The notes under the pieces were generated by a model. It was not told where the DNA came from. It made no database searches and was given only the letters and a program-made list of their open reading frames with translations. Source: JADFOI01 sp965218935 (lineage in GTDB: Bacteria; Acidobacteriota; UBA6911; RPQK01; JADFOI01). From it: 64,000 bases of DNA. The first letter of the stretch is position 1. Every line of letters begins with the position of its first letter. Location: NCBI GenBank assembly GCA_965218935.1, contig CBDCMH010000004.1:62001-126000 (forward strand). The letters are read 5' to 3'. The translations under genes and the position numbers were made by a program. Below are positions 44,288 through 52,837 of the stretch, piece after piece.

Positions 44288-45740
44288 CTAGCAGTCCGTG
44301 GTGAAAGTCGAGGATAAGGGGTCACACAGCGACACTAGAGTGACCCCATGGCAATGGGGAAAAAGAAACGTCGACAGCAAGAAGACCTGTGGGTCGCCAC
44401 CAGTGAGCTGCCCCGCACCGCCGGCCATCCCATCTACGAAAGACTGAATGGCCTTTTCAACGAACACGGCTTTGACGACTTCGTGGAGGGACTGTGTGCG
44501 AAGTTCTATGCAGACAAGATGGGGCGACCGAGCCTGGCTCCGGGAGTGTACTTTCGGCTGCTGCTGGTGGGGTATTTCGAAGGGATCGGATCGGAACGAG
44601 GAATAGCCTGGAGAGCAGCTGATTCTCTGGCACTGCGAGAGTTTCTGGGATTGAAACTGAGCGAGTCGCCGTCTGATCACTCCACGATCTCCCGAACCCG
44701 ACGACTGATCGATGTGGCTACCCACGAAGCAGTCTTTGACTGGGTACTGAAGCGGATCGGGGCGAGCGGCCTGCTGCGGGGCAAGACGATCGGCATCGAT
44801 GCCACTACGCTGGAAGCGAATGCAGCGCTGCGCAGCATCGTGCGCCGGGACAGCGAGCAGGGGTATGAAGAGTTTTTGATGGAGCTGGCGAAAGCCTCCG
44901 GGATTGAGACGCCGCGACGGGAAGATCTGGCCAAACTGGACCGCAAGCGCACGGGCAAAGGATCGAACCGGGTTTGGAAGCACCCGCATGATGCGGATGC
45001 GCGAATTACCAGAATGAAGGACGGGCGGACGCACCTGGCGCACAAGGCGGAGCATGCAGTGGATCTGGAGACCGGAGCGATTGTCTCGGTGACGGTACAG
45101 GGAGCCGATCGAGGGGACACGCAGACCATGGTGAAGACCCTGACGGAAGCGGCCGAGAAGGTGGAACAAGCGCTGCCGGAGGGACGAGGCATCGAAGAGG
45201 TGGTGGCCGACAAGGGGTATCACAGCACGCAGCGGATGGTGGACCTGGATGCGGTGGGACTGCGCAGCTATGTGAGCGAACCGAGGCGAGGGAAGCGACG
45301 CTGGCGAGGAGACCGGCAGGGGCAGGAAGCGGTGTATGCGAATCGGCGGCGCATCCGGGGAGAGCGAGGGCAGCGGCTGCTGCGGCAACGAGGAGAGCAG
45401 CTGGAGCGACCCTGTGCGCATCTGTACGGGAGCGGAGGGATGAGACGGATGCATGTACGGGGACATGAGAATGTGTTGAAGCGACTGCTGATCCAGGTGA
45501 GCGCCTTCAATCTGGGGATGCTGATGCGTCAGAGCCTGGGTGTGGGAACGCCGCGGGGTCTGCAGGGGCGGATTTGCGCCCTGATGCTACTGATTTTGTC
45601 GCTGTTCAAGCGTCTTAAGGGCCTGTTCGGACTGATTCCGGCTGCTTGGCCCGAAAAACCCAACTCAGCGATCCCTTCGCTGCTTCCACCGGTGGGTACC
45701 ACCTGAGCTCAGAAAATGTACTTCCACCACGGGCTGCTAG
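44288..45740 (+). mobile_element. IS1182-family element, full copy
   Basis: Terminal repeats CCGTGGTGAAAGT (44296) and, reversed, CCGTGGTGGAAGT (45732), surrounded by CTAGCAG and CTGCTAG, which form an inverted, palindromic target. IS1182-type elements are known to target palindromes. The element proper is about 1,437 bp. Confidence 0.9.
44348..45706 (+). CDS. IS1182-family transposase
   Basis: 452 residues. N-terminal DUF772-type region (LAPGVYFRLLLVGYFEGI), DDE core with IGIDATTLEA, VVADKGYHS and a C-terminal RGHENVLKRLLIQVSAFNLG. Complete and apparently active. A long open frame on the other strand is a shadow. Confidence 0.95.
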   Translation: MAMGKKKRRQQEDLWVATSELPRTAGHPIYERLNGLFNEHGFDDFVEGLCAKFYADKMGRPSLAPGVYFRLLLVGYFEGIGSERGIAWRAADSLALREFLGLKLSESPSDHSTISRTRRLIDVATHEAVFDWVLKRIGASGLLRGKTIGIDATTLEANAALRSIVRRDSEQGYEEFLMELAKASGIETPRREDLAKLDRKRTGKGSNRVWKHPHDADARITRMKDGRTHLAHKAEHAVDLETGAIVSVTVQGADRGDTQTMVKTLTEAAEKVEQALPEGRGIEEVVADKGYHSTQRMVDLDAVGLRSYVSEPRRGKRRWRGDRQGQEAVYANRRRIRGERGQRLLRQRGEQLERPCAHLYGSGGMRRMHVRGHENVLKRLLIQVSAFNLGMLMRQSLGVGTPRGLQGRICALMLLILSLFKRLKGLFGLIPAAWPEKPNSAIPSLLPPVGTT

Positions 45741-45873
45741 CCCTCCAAGGAGTGTCCCCGGGAGTTTACAAGTGTCAACGCGTGTTAACTCAAAAAATAC
45801 CTTCCGGCCGGACCAAGATTCCCTTATGTAGTGCTTCAATAAAGTAAACACACAACATACAGTTGTGGAAAAC

Positions 45874-45889
45874 TGGCACGCGATTTGCT
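45874..45889 (+). promoter_or_regulatory. Sigma-54 promoter of the small secreted protein gene
   Basis: TGGCACGCGATTTGCT is a perfect -24/-12 element (GG and GC 10 bases apart), predicting a start near 45900, 61 bases before the ATG. Confidence 0.9.
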
Positions 45890-45960
45890 TTATACACCCC
45901 GATCCAAAGTGCTGAACTACATCAGCACCAACCCGCAGTAACCAACATGGAGGTTAACGA

Positions 45961-46371
45961 ATGAAAAGAACAGGTGCGGCAATCTTTACTCTGGCGATGA
46001 CTTTGATTCTTCTCAGCAGCCTGGGCAACGGTGTGAGCTGGGCTCACGGAAAGAACAAGTATAAGAAGGTTCGAGTTCGTGACGTGGTCCTCCTGGACTG
46101 TAAAGTCGATAAGACTGTTAGCTCTTTCGACAGCACGGATCCTGAGATAGCTGCGGAACTAACTGGTTTGCCTTCTGATTCTTGTGCCGTTGCGGTGGCG
46201 TTTCTCCTGAACCATGGTTTCAAGATAGGATCCACTCTTGTTACGGAAGGGCTCGACGAGTTTTTTCTTCCGACATCCTTTGTATGTTACACGACGGTGA
46301 GGACCAAAACCGTGCGTGTCCCGGTGCAGAACAATGATGTCAAAGATGACGACGATGACGATGACAACTAA
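45961..46371 (+). CDS. Small secreted protein under sigma-54 control
   Basis: 136 residues with a signal peptide (MKRTGAAIFTLAMTLILLSS...SWAHG), two or three cysteines (LLDCKV, SDSCAVAV, FVCYTT) and a C-terminal acidic tail of eight Asp. AGG-containing Shine-Dalgarno precedes the ATG. The family is not recognised. Its promoter type matches those of the peptide cassette, suggesting a shared regulon. A strong terminator follows. Confidence 0.75.
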   Translation: MKRTGAAIFTLAMTLILLSSLGNGVSWAHGKNKYKKVRVRDVVLLDCKVDKTVSSFDSTDPEIAAELTGLPSDSCAVAVAFLLNHGFKIGSTLVTEGLDEFFLPTSFVCYTTVRTKTVRVPVQNNDVKDDDDDDDN

Positions 46372-46422
46372 CGAAGAGTAATATCTCACTGAAGGGGATA
46401 AGAACTGATTGTAGTCTAGCGG

Positions 46423-46456
46423 AGGCGGCACGAAAGTGCTGCCTTTTTGCTTTTAG
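46423..46456 (+). terminator. Rho-independent terminator
   Basis: GGCGGCAC, a GAAA tetraloop, GTGCTGCC, then TTTTTGCTTTT. It ends the sigma-54-driven small gene. Confidence 0.85.
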
Positions 46457-46544
46457 AATCACGGGAGCACGCTTTGCGCGCGGGCTGCGGGATGCGGTTC
46501 CGAGTGGAATTCCAAGCGACCCAGTGATATAAGTGGGGACCAAT

Positions 46545-47126
46545 ATGAGCCAGAAGAAGCTGATTGTGGCCGTAACGGGAGCCACGGGGACCATTTTCGG
46601 GGTTCGTCTTCTGGAGTTGTTGCAGGGCTCTGAGGTGGAAACTCACCTGGTGCTGAGCAAATGGGCCAGGCGCACGCTCCTTTACGAGACCAAGTATACG
46701 CTGGAGCAGGTCCAGGAAATGGCCACAGAGGTCTATCCGCTTCAGGATCAGGGAGCAGCCCTTTCCAGCGGATCCTTCGTAACCAGTGGAATGGTTGTCA
46801 TACCGTGCAGCATGAGAACGCTTTCCGCCATCGCGCAGGGGGCGGGGGACAACCTGATTCATCGAGCCGCCGATGTGATCCTGAAGGAGCGCCGCAAACT
46901 GGTTCTGGTAGCGCGCGAATCCCCTTTCAATCAGATTCATCTGGAGAACATGCTGAAGCTGGCGCGAATGGGGAGCATTATCCTGCCACCTGTACCTGCT
47001 TTCTATAACCACCCCCGAGACATCGACGACATCGTCAATCATATTGCCGGCCGAGTGCTGGACCAGTTTGAAATTCATCTGGATGTGGTGAGCCGCTGGC
47101 ACGGTATGGTCTCTTCGGTGCAGTAA
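46545..47126 (+). CDS. ubiX: UbiX-type flavin prenyltransferase
   Basis: 193 residues: GATGTIFGVRLLE, the VVIPCSMRTLSAIAQG motif and the C-terminal ARESPFNQIHLENM and ILPPVPAFY blocks of UbiX. It makes prenylated FMN for UbiD decarboxylases in the cytoplasm. No ubiD is nearby. I chose ATG 46545 over GTG 46533 for spacing to GGGGA. Confidence 0.95.
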   Translation: MSQKKLIVAVTGATGTIFGVRLLELLQGSEVETHLVLSKWARRTLLYETKYTLEQVQEMATEVYPLQDQGAALSSGSFVTSGMVVIPCSMRTLSAIAQGAGDNLIHRAADVILKERRKLVLVARESPFNQIHLENMLKLARMGSIILPPVPAFYNHPRDIDDIVNHIAGRVLDQFEIHLDVVSRWHGMVSSVQ

Positions 47127-47140
47127 ACCTCATTCCTTTC

Positions 47141-47174
47141 GGATTCGGCACCTGAGGTGCCTCCCACATTCCGG
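47141..47174. repeat. Dispersed palindromic repeat, copy 4
   Basis: GGATTCGGCACCTGAGGTGC then CTCCCACATTCCGG, between ubiX and the TonB receptor 3' end. Confidence 0.85.
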
Positions 47175-47225
47175 ATGTTCTTGCTCGAAAATCCCTTCGG
47201 CTCTGTGTGTTCCTCGTAGTCCGGG

Positions 47226-50200
47226 CTAGAAGGTATATCTCATTCCCAGCTGCAGTTGACGGGAAGAACTTGTGGTCGAAAAGATGGTGGCCGCATTTCC
47301 CACCGGGATTCCATTGCCAAGGCAGGCGGAATCAGGCGGATCCACTAAGCAGGGGGCATTGAGGTCGTTGAAGACAATCACTCCACCGCCGGCTCCCCGG
47401 TTTTGAGGATGAGAGAAGTTGGCTTGATTGAGAAGATTGAAAACCTCCAACCGGAACTGCAAACTGTGCTGCTCACTCAACCGGACACTTCGGGTAACGC
47501 TGACATCGAGTGTGGCAAAACCGGGGCCGATGAGGGTATTACGACCCAGCGTTCCCAGATGTCCTTCGTCCTGAAGAATAAAGGAGGAGACATCAAAGTA
47601 TTTGTCGGGTCCGCCCAGCACAGGACTGTTGTCAGCACCCGGCACCAGGTCGGGACGGTGGCCTTCGCGCACGCGGTTGTTGACAATGTCGAAGGAGACG
47701 TTGGCTGTGAAAGGGTAGCCGCCCGAAAGAGTCAGGATGCCGGCTGTCTGCCAGTCGTTGAGCAGGATCCCGGCCACACTCGTTCGGCGAAAACTCAGGG
47801 GTAAATCCCAGGTGTACTGGAGGACGGCATGGTGAGCGATGTGGAAATTGGAAAGACCCCGATCGATGCTTCTGTCAAAGTAATGGGTTGCCTCAGGAAG
47901 GCTGTTGGTGAATTCTCGACGATAAGCCGAGGCGTCGTCCAAGGAACGGCCGTAGGTGTAATTGAACAAAAACTGGAAACCCGACTCCCAGCGCCGTGTG
48001 AGACCAATCTGCAGGGAGTTGTAGGCTGAGTTGGCATCGGTGGAGGTCAGGCGAACCGCATCCAGATCCGTATTCGGCCGGGCAGCCGGCCTGGTTCCCC
48101 AGAAAAGCCGCCCATCTGGATCAACGGACTGCGGAGCCGGGATATTGATGTCTCCCACCCGGGGTAGGTGCACTCCCCGGGAGCCGAAATATCCGACCCG
48201 GAGGACCAAATTCTGGCCCAGCGCCTGCTCCAGCACGATGTGATATCGCATCATATAGGGAGTCGATAATTCGAATTCGATGGGGTCCTGGCGCGGGTTT
48301 CCAGCCCCTCCTCCACCCTGTGGATCAGGATATTGAGGAGGAGGCCGAAAAATGGTTCGCACCGTCGTAAAGGGACTCTGGATCCTCACCCGGTAGCCAA
48401 AGATGTTTTCCCGGATGGGCTCATAAAAGATCCCGAAGCCGGTGCGCAAGACGGTGGGTTGGGTTCCACCGAAGTTCCAGGCCAATCCTACCCGAGGAGC
48501 GAAGTTCAAATGGGAGGGATTCTCAAAGAGAGGATCTCCGACCGTAGGAGCAGGATCCGTGATCTTCCGAAGGTTAGAGATCCCATCTTGCCTTTCGGTG
48601 GGCACCGTAAACCACTCGTAGCGAAGACCGTAACTGAGAGTCAGGGCGGGGCTCCAGCGATATTGATCGTGGATAAAAAGAGCAAACAGGTTCTGACGGT
48701 ACTCTCTGTGTGAATCGGCATCCGCGTCGGCACTGATAAAACGCTGGGGGGCGTTGGTGAGGAAATCCTCCAGATTTTCATAGACCAGCAGCCCGTCAAA
48801 GAAAAAATTGTAGTCGCCGGCACTGCGGTGGTACTTCCAGTCAAACCCCCATCGAAGATCGTGACTTCCGGAAGAAAACTGAAAGGTGTCACTGAACTGA
48901 TACTGGCCAAAAGGGAAATTCACGTCAGCGGTGTCGGTGCCGAAGCTGGTGAGACCGCGTATGTTAATTCGTCCCATATTCGGACGTCCCGGGATCAGAG
49001 GCGGAGCTGCCGCCAACTCCGGTGTGCTGGCTACGCTTTCACTCGTGTAGGCCCCTCGATTGTAGGCAAACTGAGCGGTGTGCAAGAGCCGCGAGGAAAA
49101 CAGATGAGTCTCCTCGACGGTGAGATATTGATTGCGGGAGCTGAGGTCACTATCAAACCCCTCAATACTGACCTCAAAGGGAGCCAGCTTCTTACTGTCA
49201 TGAAAGGTGTAGCGCAGGAACAGAGAATCGCTTGATCCCAGTTGAAAGTCCGTCCGTGTATTGAAATGCTGGTCGTCGGTGGGCACTTGCTGCTGGAAAA
49301 CATGCTCGGCAGTGCCATCTCCGAAGTCCTGCCCAAGAGCCCGGGGATAGAGATTCAAAATGGGTTTGATATCGTCTGCCACGGTGACTGGACCGGTGGG
49401 CAACATCCCCTCCCGAGCCGCATCGTTTGGAACCGTGTTGGAAAGAGTCAAGCCCAGGCGCTCTCGCAGACCTTCATAGCTAAAGAAAAAAGTGTTTTCT
49501 TCTCCAGGCAACGGCCCGCCAATGGAACCCCCGTACTGTTGGCGGGTTAAGGAAGGGGGGTCGCTCCGCTCCAAAGGGTTGGAAGGATCCCGGTCAAAGA
49601 AGTTGCGGGCATCCAAAGCGCTGTTTCGAAAGTACCCATAAAGAGACCCGTGCCAATCGCGTGTTCCCCGGCGTGTAATCACGTTGACGGTAGCACCGCC
49701 ACTTCCCCCTATATAAGCGGGGTAGGCATCATTGAGAACCTCAAATTCCTGCACGGCATCCATCCCCGGCAGTAATCCTGAAACTCCACCGGGAGTGGTC
49801 TTAAGAATGGGGTGTTGAATATCGGTCCCATCCAGCGAATACTCGGTGCCTCTGGCACCGTTGCCACTGATCTCTGGAGTCGTCCCGTTTAGTGCCCGGA
49901 TGTCCTTGGCCCGCACCGGGATCATTCCCGGGGCCAGCAGAGCCAGACTGTCCAGGCTGCGGCCGTTGTTGGGAAGCGAGGAGAAGGATACCTCGTTCAC
50001 GATGGTGCTCAAGTGAGGACTGGAAAGATCCAGCGGCGCTGCCTCACCAATGACGGTAATGGACTGTTCGGCATCCTGAACCTCCAATGTCAGATCCAGC
50101 GTAATGGCCTGCCCGGCGCTCAAGGAGAGATTCTTTCCCTCAACCGACTGAAACCCCCCATAAGAGGCGGAAATCTCATAGTTTCCCGAGGAAAGCCTCA

Positions 50201-50402
50201 AGAATGCGTAGCGGCCCTCTTCATCTGTGAGAGCCGAGTGGATGCGCCCACTCTCTTGATCATGTGCCTCTAGCACCACACCTGGGATCACGGCCCCCGA
50301 GGCATCGCGAATCTGGCCCGATATTTGGGCAGCGGGCGACTGGGCCAAGATTGAAGGTATGGATAAAAGGAGAACCAAACCGGAGAGAATCCAATTTCTC
50401 AT
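47226..50402 (-). CDS. Oar-type TonB-dependent receptor
   Basis: 1,058 residues. A signal peptide (residues 1-20), a carboxypeptidase-regulatory-like beta domain (about 25-105; GQIRDASGAVIPGVVLEA), a plug region (SFSSLPNNGRSLDSLALLAPG) and a long outer-membrane barrel ending LQLGMRYTF, with the terminal Phe typical of barrels. This Oar/CarboxypepD_reg type is a hallmark of Acidobacteriota. The substrate is unknown. Confidence 0.9.
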   Translation of the reverse strand: MRNWILSGLVLLLSIPSILAQSPAAQISGQIRDASGAVIPGVVLEAHDQESGRIHSALTDEEGRYAFLRLSSGNYEISASYGGFQSVEGKNLSLSAGQAITLDLTLEVQDAEQSITVIGEAAPLDLSSPHLSTIVNEVSFSSLPNNGRSLDSLALLAPGMIPVRAKDIRALNGTTPEISGNGARGTEYSLDGTDIQHPILKTTPGGVSGLLPGMDAVQEFEVLNDAYPAYIGGSGGATVNVITRRGTRDWHGSLYGYFRNSALDARNFFDRDPSNPLERSDPPSLTRQQYGGSIGGPLPGEENTFFFSYEGLRERLGLTLSNTVPNDAAREGMLPTGPVTVADDIKPILNLYPRALGQDFGDGTAEHVFQQQVPTDDQHFNTRTDFQLGSSDSLFLRYTFHDSKKLAPFEVSIEGFDSDLSSRNQYLTVEETHLFSSRLLHTAQFAYNRGAYTSESVASTPELAAAPPLIPGRPNMGRINIRGLTSFGTDTADVNFPFGQYQFSDTFQFSSGSHDLRWGFDWKYHRSAGDYNFFFDGLLVYENLEDFLTNAPQRFISADADADSHREYRQNLFALFIHDQYRWSPALTLSYGLRYEWFTVPTERQDGISNLRKITDPAPTVGDPLFENPSHLNFAPRVGLAWNFGGTQPTVLRTGFGIFYEPIRENIFGYRVRIQSPFTTVRTIFRPPPQYPDPQGGGGAGNPRQDPIEFELSTPYMMRYHIVLEQALGQNLVLRVGYFGSRGVHLPRVGDINIPAPQSVDPDGRLFWGTRPAARPNTDLDAVRLTSTDANSAYNSLQIGLTRRWESGFQFLFNYTYGRSLDDASAYRREFTNSLPEATHYFDRSIDRGLSNFHIAHHAVLQYTWDLPLSFRRTSVAGILLNDWQTAGILTLSGGYPFTANVSFDIVNNRVREGHRPDLVPGADNSPVLGGPDKYFDVSSFILQDEGHLGTLGRNTLIGPGFATLDVSVTRSVRLSEQHSLQFRLEVFNLLNQANFSHPQNRGAGGGVIVFNDLNAPCLVDPPDSACLGNGIPVGNAATIFSTTSSSRQLQLGMRYTF

Positions 50403-50452
50403 AATATCCCTCTTTCGCCCTTGGAGGGCGCTCGTCGAGAACAGGTCGCGGT

Positions 50453-50482
50453 ATCTTACAGAACACCTAATTACCCCGTCAA
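50453..50482 (-). promoter_or_regulatory. Sigma-70-type promoter of the TonB receptor
   Basis: Minus strand TTGACG (50482-50477), an 18-base spacer, TAAGAT (50458-50453), about 50 bases before the ATG. Confidence 0.5.
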
Positions 50483-50524
50483 TGAAGAAATGGTGAATGG
50501 CTCCAAATTGAAAGAATTAAAAGA

Positions 50525-51415
50525 GTGATATATTGGTGCCCAGTGAAACCCTCTTTACCAATAGCCTCAGTGGGTATTTTGACTCTTGTACTGCTCAGCT
50601 CCGGGGCCCGTTGCCTGGCTCAGGAGCAGCAAACACCCCAGGCCCTGATGGGCTGGGAAGTCTTGATGGGAGCAAAACTCCGACTCGTCGAGCTTCCGTC
50701 AACGGCAGCGCCAACACTTCCGGCCTGGCCGACTCACGGTCACAGGAATCCTGATGGTCACTCGATTTCTTCCTCGAGTGACTCGGAACAGATGGTCACA
50801 GAGAGGATGAAACAGAGTCTTGAGGGTGCCATTCAGATCGCGAACGACTATCTCCCCCAAGATGTGCAGGGAAATTTTCAGCTCTGGATTTTCGAGAACA
50901 TTCCCTATGCGGCCAAGACCGTGAATCCTCAGCTGATCCTCTCTGCTGAGGTGTTGAGCCCTGAAAATGGGGAGCGATTACCCTTTGTCATCGCTCATGA
51001 GATTCATCATCTTGCCTTGATGCGAATTGGATTCTCGAAATCCCATGCTTCAGTTCAAACCCGTATCCTGGCCGGACTCCTCACCGAAGGCATTGCCACG
51101 TGGCTTTCTCTTTCATCCGGATTGTTTCCGGAATTGGATCAGATCATTCAGGAACCTCAACAACTCAGAGCTTCCTTTGGCCAGGTTCGACATGCCCTCA
51201 ACCGCTCAGCCGGGGATGTCCAGGCCCATACAGATGACCTCTATCGCCAGAATAAGTGGGGCTACTATGTGGGCTGTTGGATGATCCAGCAAATCGAGGA
51301 ACGGTTTGGCAGAGAAGCCTGGCTTGGACTACTCAACAAGTCTCCTGAAGAGGCTGCTCAGGAACTGGTGACTCTTTATCTGCGCACCAACCCTCCCTCC
51401 GAATACCGTTTCTAG
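50525..51415 (+). CDS. Secreted zinc metallopeptidase (HExxH)
   Basis: 296 residues with a signal peptide (IASVGILTLVLLSSGARCLAQ). Zinc ligands HEIHH in FVIAHEIHHLAL (about residue 162) and the downstream Glu in LLTEGIATWLS, the gluzincin arrangement of DUF2268-like peptidases. A periplasmic or outer-surface location is likely. Start uncertain: GTG at 50525 or a GTG at 50543. Confidence 0.75.
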   Translation: MIYWCPVKPSLPIASVGILTLVLLSSGARCLAQEQQTPQALMGWEVLMGAKLRLVELPSTAAPTLPAWPTHGHRNPDGHSISSSSDSEQMVTERMKQSLEGAIQIANDYLPQDVQGNFQLWIFENIPYAAKTVNPQLILSAEVLSPENGERLPFVIAHEIHHLALMRIGFSKSHASVQTRILAGLLTEGIATWLSLSSGLFPELDQIIQEPQQLRASFGQVRHALNRSAGDVQAHTDDLYRQNKWGYYVGCWMIQQIEERFGREAWLGLLNKSPEEAAQELVTLYLRTNPPSEYRF

Positions 51416-51476
51416 CCCGTACTATTCATAAACTGTCTGCTGCAGCGACGACAGCCTATGAATAATCCGGGCTAAT
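51412..51476. terminator. Imperfect inverted repeat between convergent genes
   Basis: AGCCCG.ACTATTCATA.CTGTC at 51414-51437 pairs with its complement at 51452-51476. It lies between the peptidase stop and the TPR gene stop, so it may be a bidirectional terminator. An AGTCCGGGCTAG piece also occurs near 47218. Confidence 0.6.
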
Positions 51477-52713
51477 TCTCAGAGTCTGATTCTTCTTCAA
51501 CTGCGCGGAGTAATTCGATCAGGGAACTCACCTGTTCCGCATCAGGTGCATCTGGAACCAGTTCAAGATAGCGGGTGAAACTGTCGATGGAACGCTGGGT
51601 CTCGGACTGGCGAAAGAAGAGATTCCCGCGATATTTGTAGGGGTCGGCCAACTGTGCGTCCAGCTCCGTGGCTCGATCCAACTCCTTGAGGGCACGGTTG
51701 GAATCCCCCTGAAGAACCAGCAACGCGCCCAGGTTACTGTGGCACTCAGCAAAGTTGTCATCCAGCTTCACCGCCTCCTCCAGTGCCCCCAGCGCCGCCG
51801 TTTCGTCGCCCAACCGGAGATGAGAGAGCCCAAGAATGTTCCGAACCTGGGCTGAGGTGGGATCGACCTGCACCGCTCGCCGAGCAACCTGCAAGGCCTC
51901 CGCGCTCTGGTCCTGCCGCAAATGTAAGGCAGCCAACTCCACATAGGAAGCAATAAAATCGGGGTTGCTTGCGACGGCCTCCTCCAAGGCTTGCCGTGCC
52001 GACTCCTGATCCCCGCCGCGAAGATCGAGCATTCCCAAATTGTGCCGCGCCGGCGCAAAGTTACTATCTATTTGCAGAGCCGCCAGCAATTCCTTCCTTG
52101 CCCGATCCAACTGGCCAAGCCGGCTCAAGGTAAATCCCAAGTTGTTATAGGCATCAACGTAACCCGGCCGCACCTGTTTGGCCTTCATAAAAAACTCAGA
52201 GGATAGATGGTATTCGCCCCGTCTGTGGTAGACGATTCCCAGTGTGTTGTAGGCCTCCGGGATATTGGGATCCAACTCAATAGCTCTCTGCAGATGGACA
52301 ATGGCTCTGCGATAGAATTGCGTGACATTCATCCGGCGGCCCTGGCGGGCATAGGCGGTGCCCAAATTGGAATGGGCAATAGCAAAATCCTGGTGGAGAT
52401 CCAAGGCTTCTTGGTAGGCCTCCATGGCCCTCCCGTAGTCCGCCTTCTCGAAGTAAACCGTGCCCAGGTTGTTGTAGGCCTCGGCAAACTGCCCATCCAG
52501 CTTCAATGCCTGTCGATATTCATCTATAGCCTCGTTCATCTCTCCATCGCGTTGGAAGTTGGCTCCCCGGAGAAAATGGAGGATGGCACGTATTTCCAGG
52601 GATGCCTGAAGGCTGCTTGCGGCTGCCACCGAGGGCGCCGGGGTACCCCAAGCAGTAAGGGAAGGCCACAACCCACAAAAGATAAGCAGTTTCAAGAAAA
52701 AGCGAATTGGCAT
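51472..52713 (-). CDS. Secreted TPR protein
   Basis: About 413 residues from the ATG at 52713, where the signal peptide MPIRFFLKLLIFCGLWP begins. About ten consecutive TPR units (for example AYNNLGTVYFEKADYGRAMEAY). A periplasmic scaffold role is likely. Its partner is unknown. Confidence 0.8.
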   Translation of the reverse strand: MPIRFFLKLLIFCGLWPSLTAWGTPAPSVAAASSLQASLEIRAILHFLRGANFQRDGEMNEAIDEYRQALKLDGQFAEAYNNLGTVYFEKADYGRAMEAYQEALDLHQDFAIAHSNLGTAYARQGRRMNVTQFYRRAIVHLQRAIELDPNIPEAYNTLGIVYHRRGEYHLSSEFFMKAKQVRPGYVDAYNNLGFTLSRLGQLDRARKELLAALQIDSNFAPARHNLGMLDLRGGDQESARQALEEAVASNPDFIASYVELAALHLRQDQSAEALQVARRAVQVDPTSAQVRNILGLSHLRLGDETAALGALEEAVKLDDNFAECHSNLGALLVLQGDSNRALKELDRATELDAQLADPYKYRGNLFFRQSETQRSIDSFTRYLELVPDAPDAEQVSSLIELLRAVEEESDSEN

Positions 52714-52837
52714 AAAATCCTCTCTTCCTGCCAAGTGCAATTCGAGCTAGCTTTGTATGACTCCCCGCCTCCCTTTCAGCGTCGGGAAGCTTGGCTGCTC
52801 CATGTTAAACCTTTCATAAGGGTTAAGACAACCCCGA

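Noticed and set aside
44288..45466. Long minus-strand open frame across the full IS1182-type copy
   Set aside because: It mirrors the transposase on the plus strand and has a low-complexity, Ser/Arg/His-rich composition.
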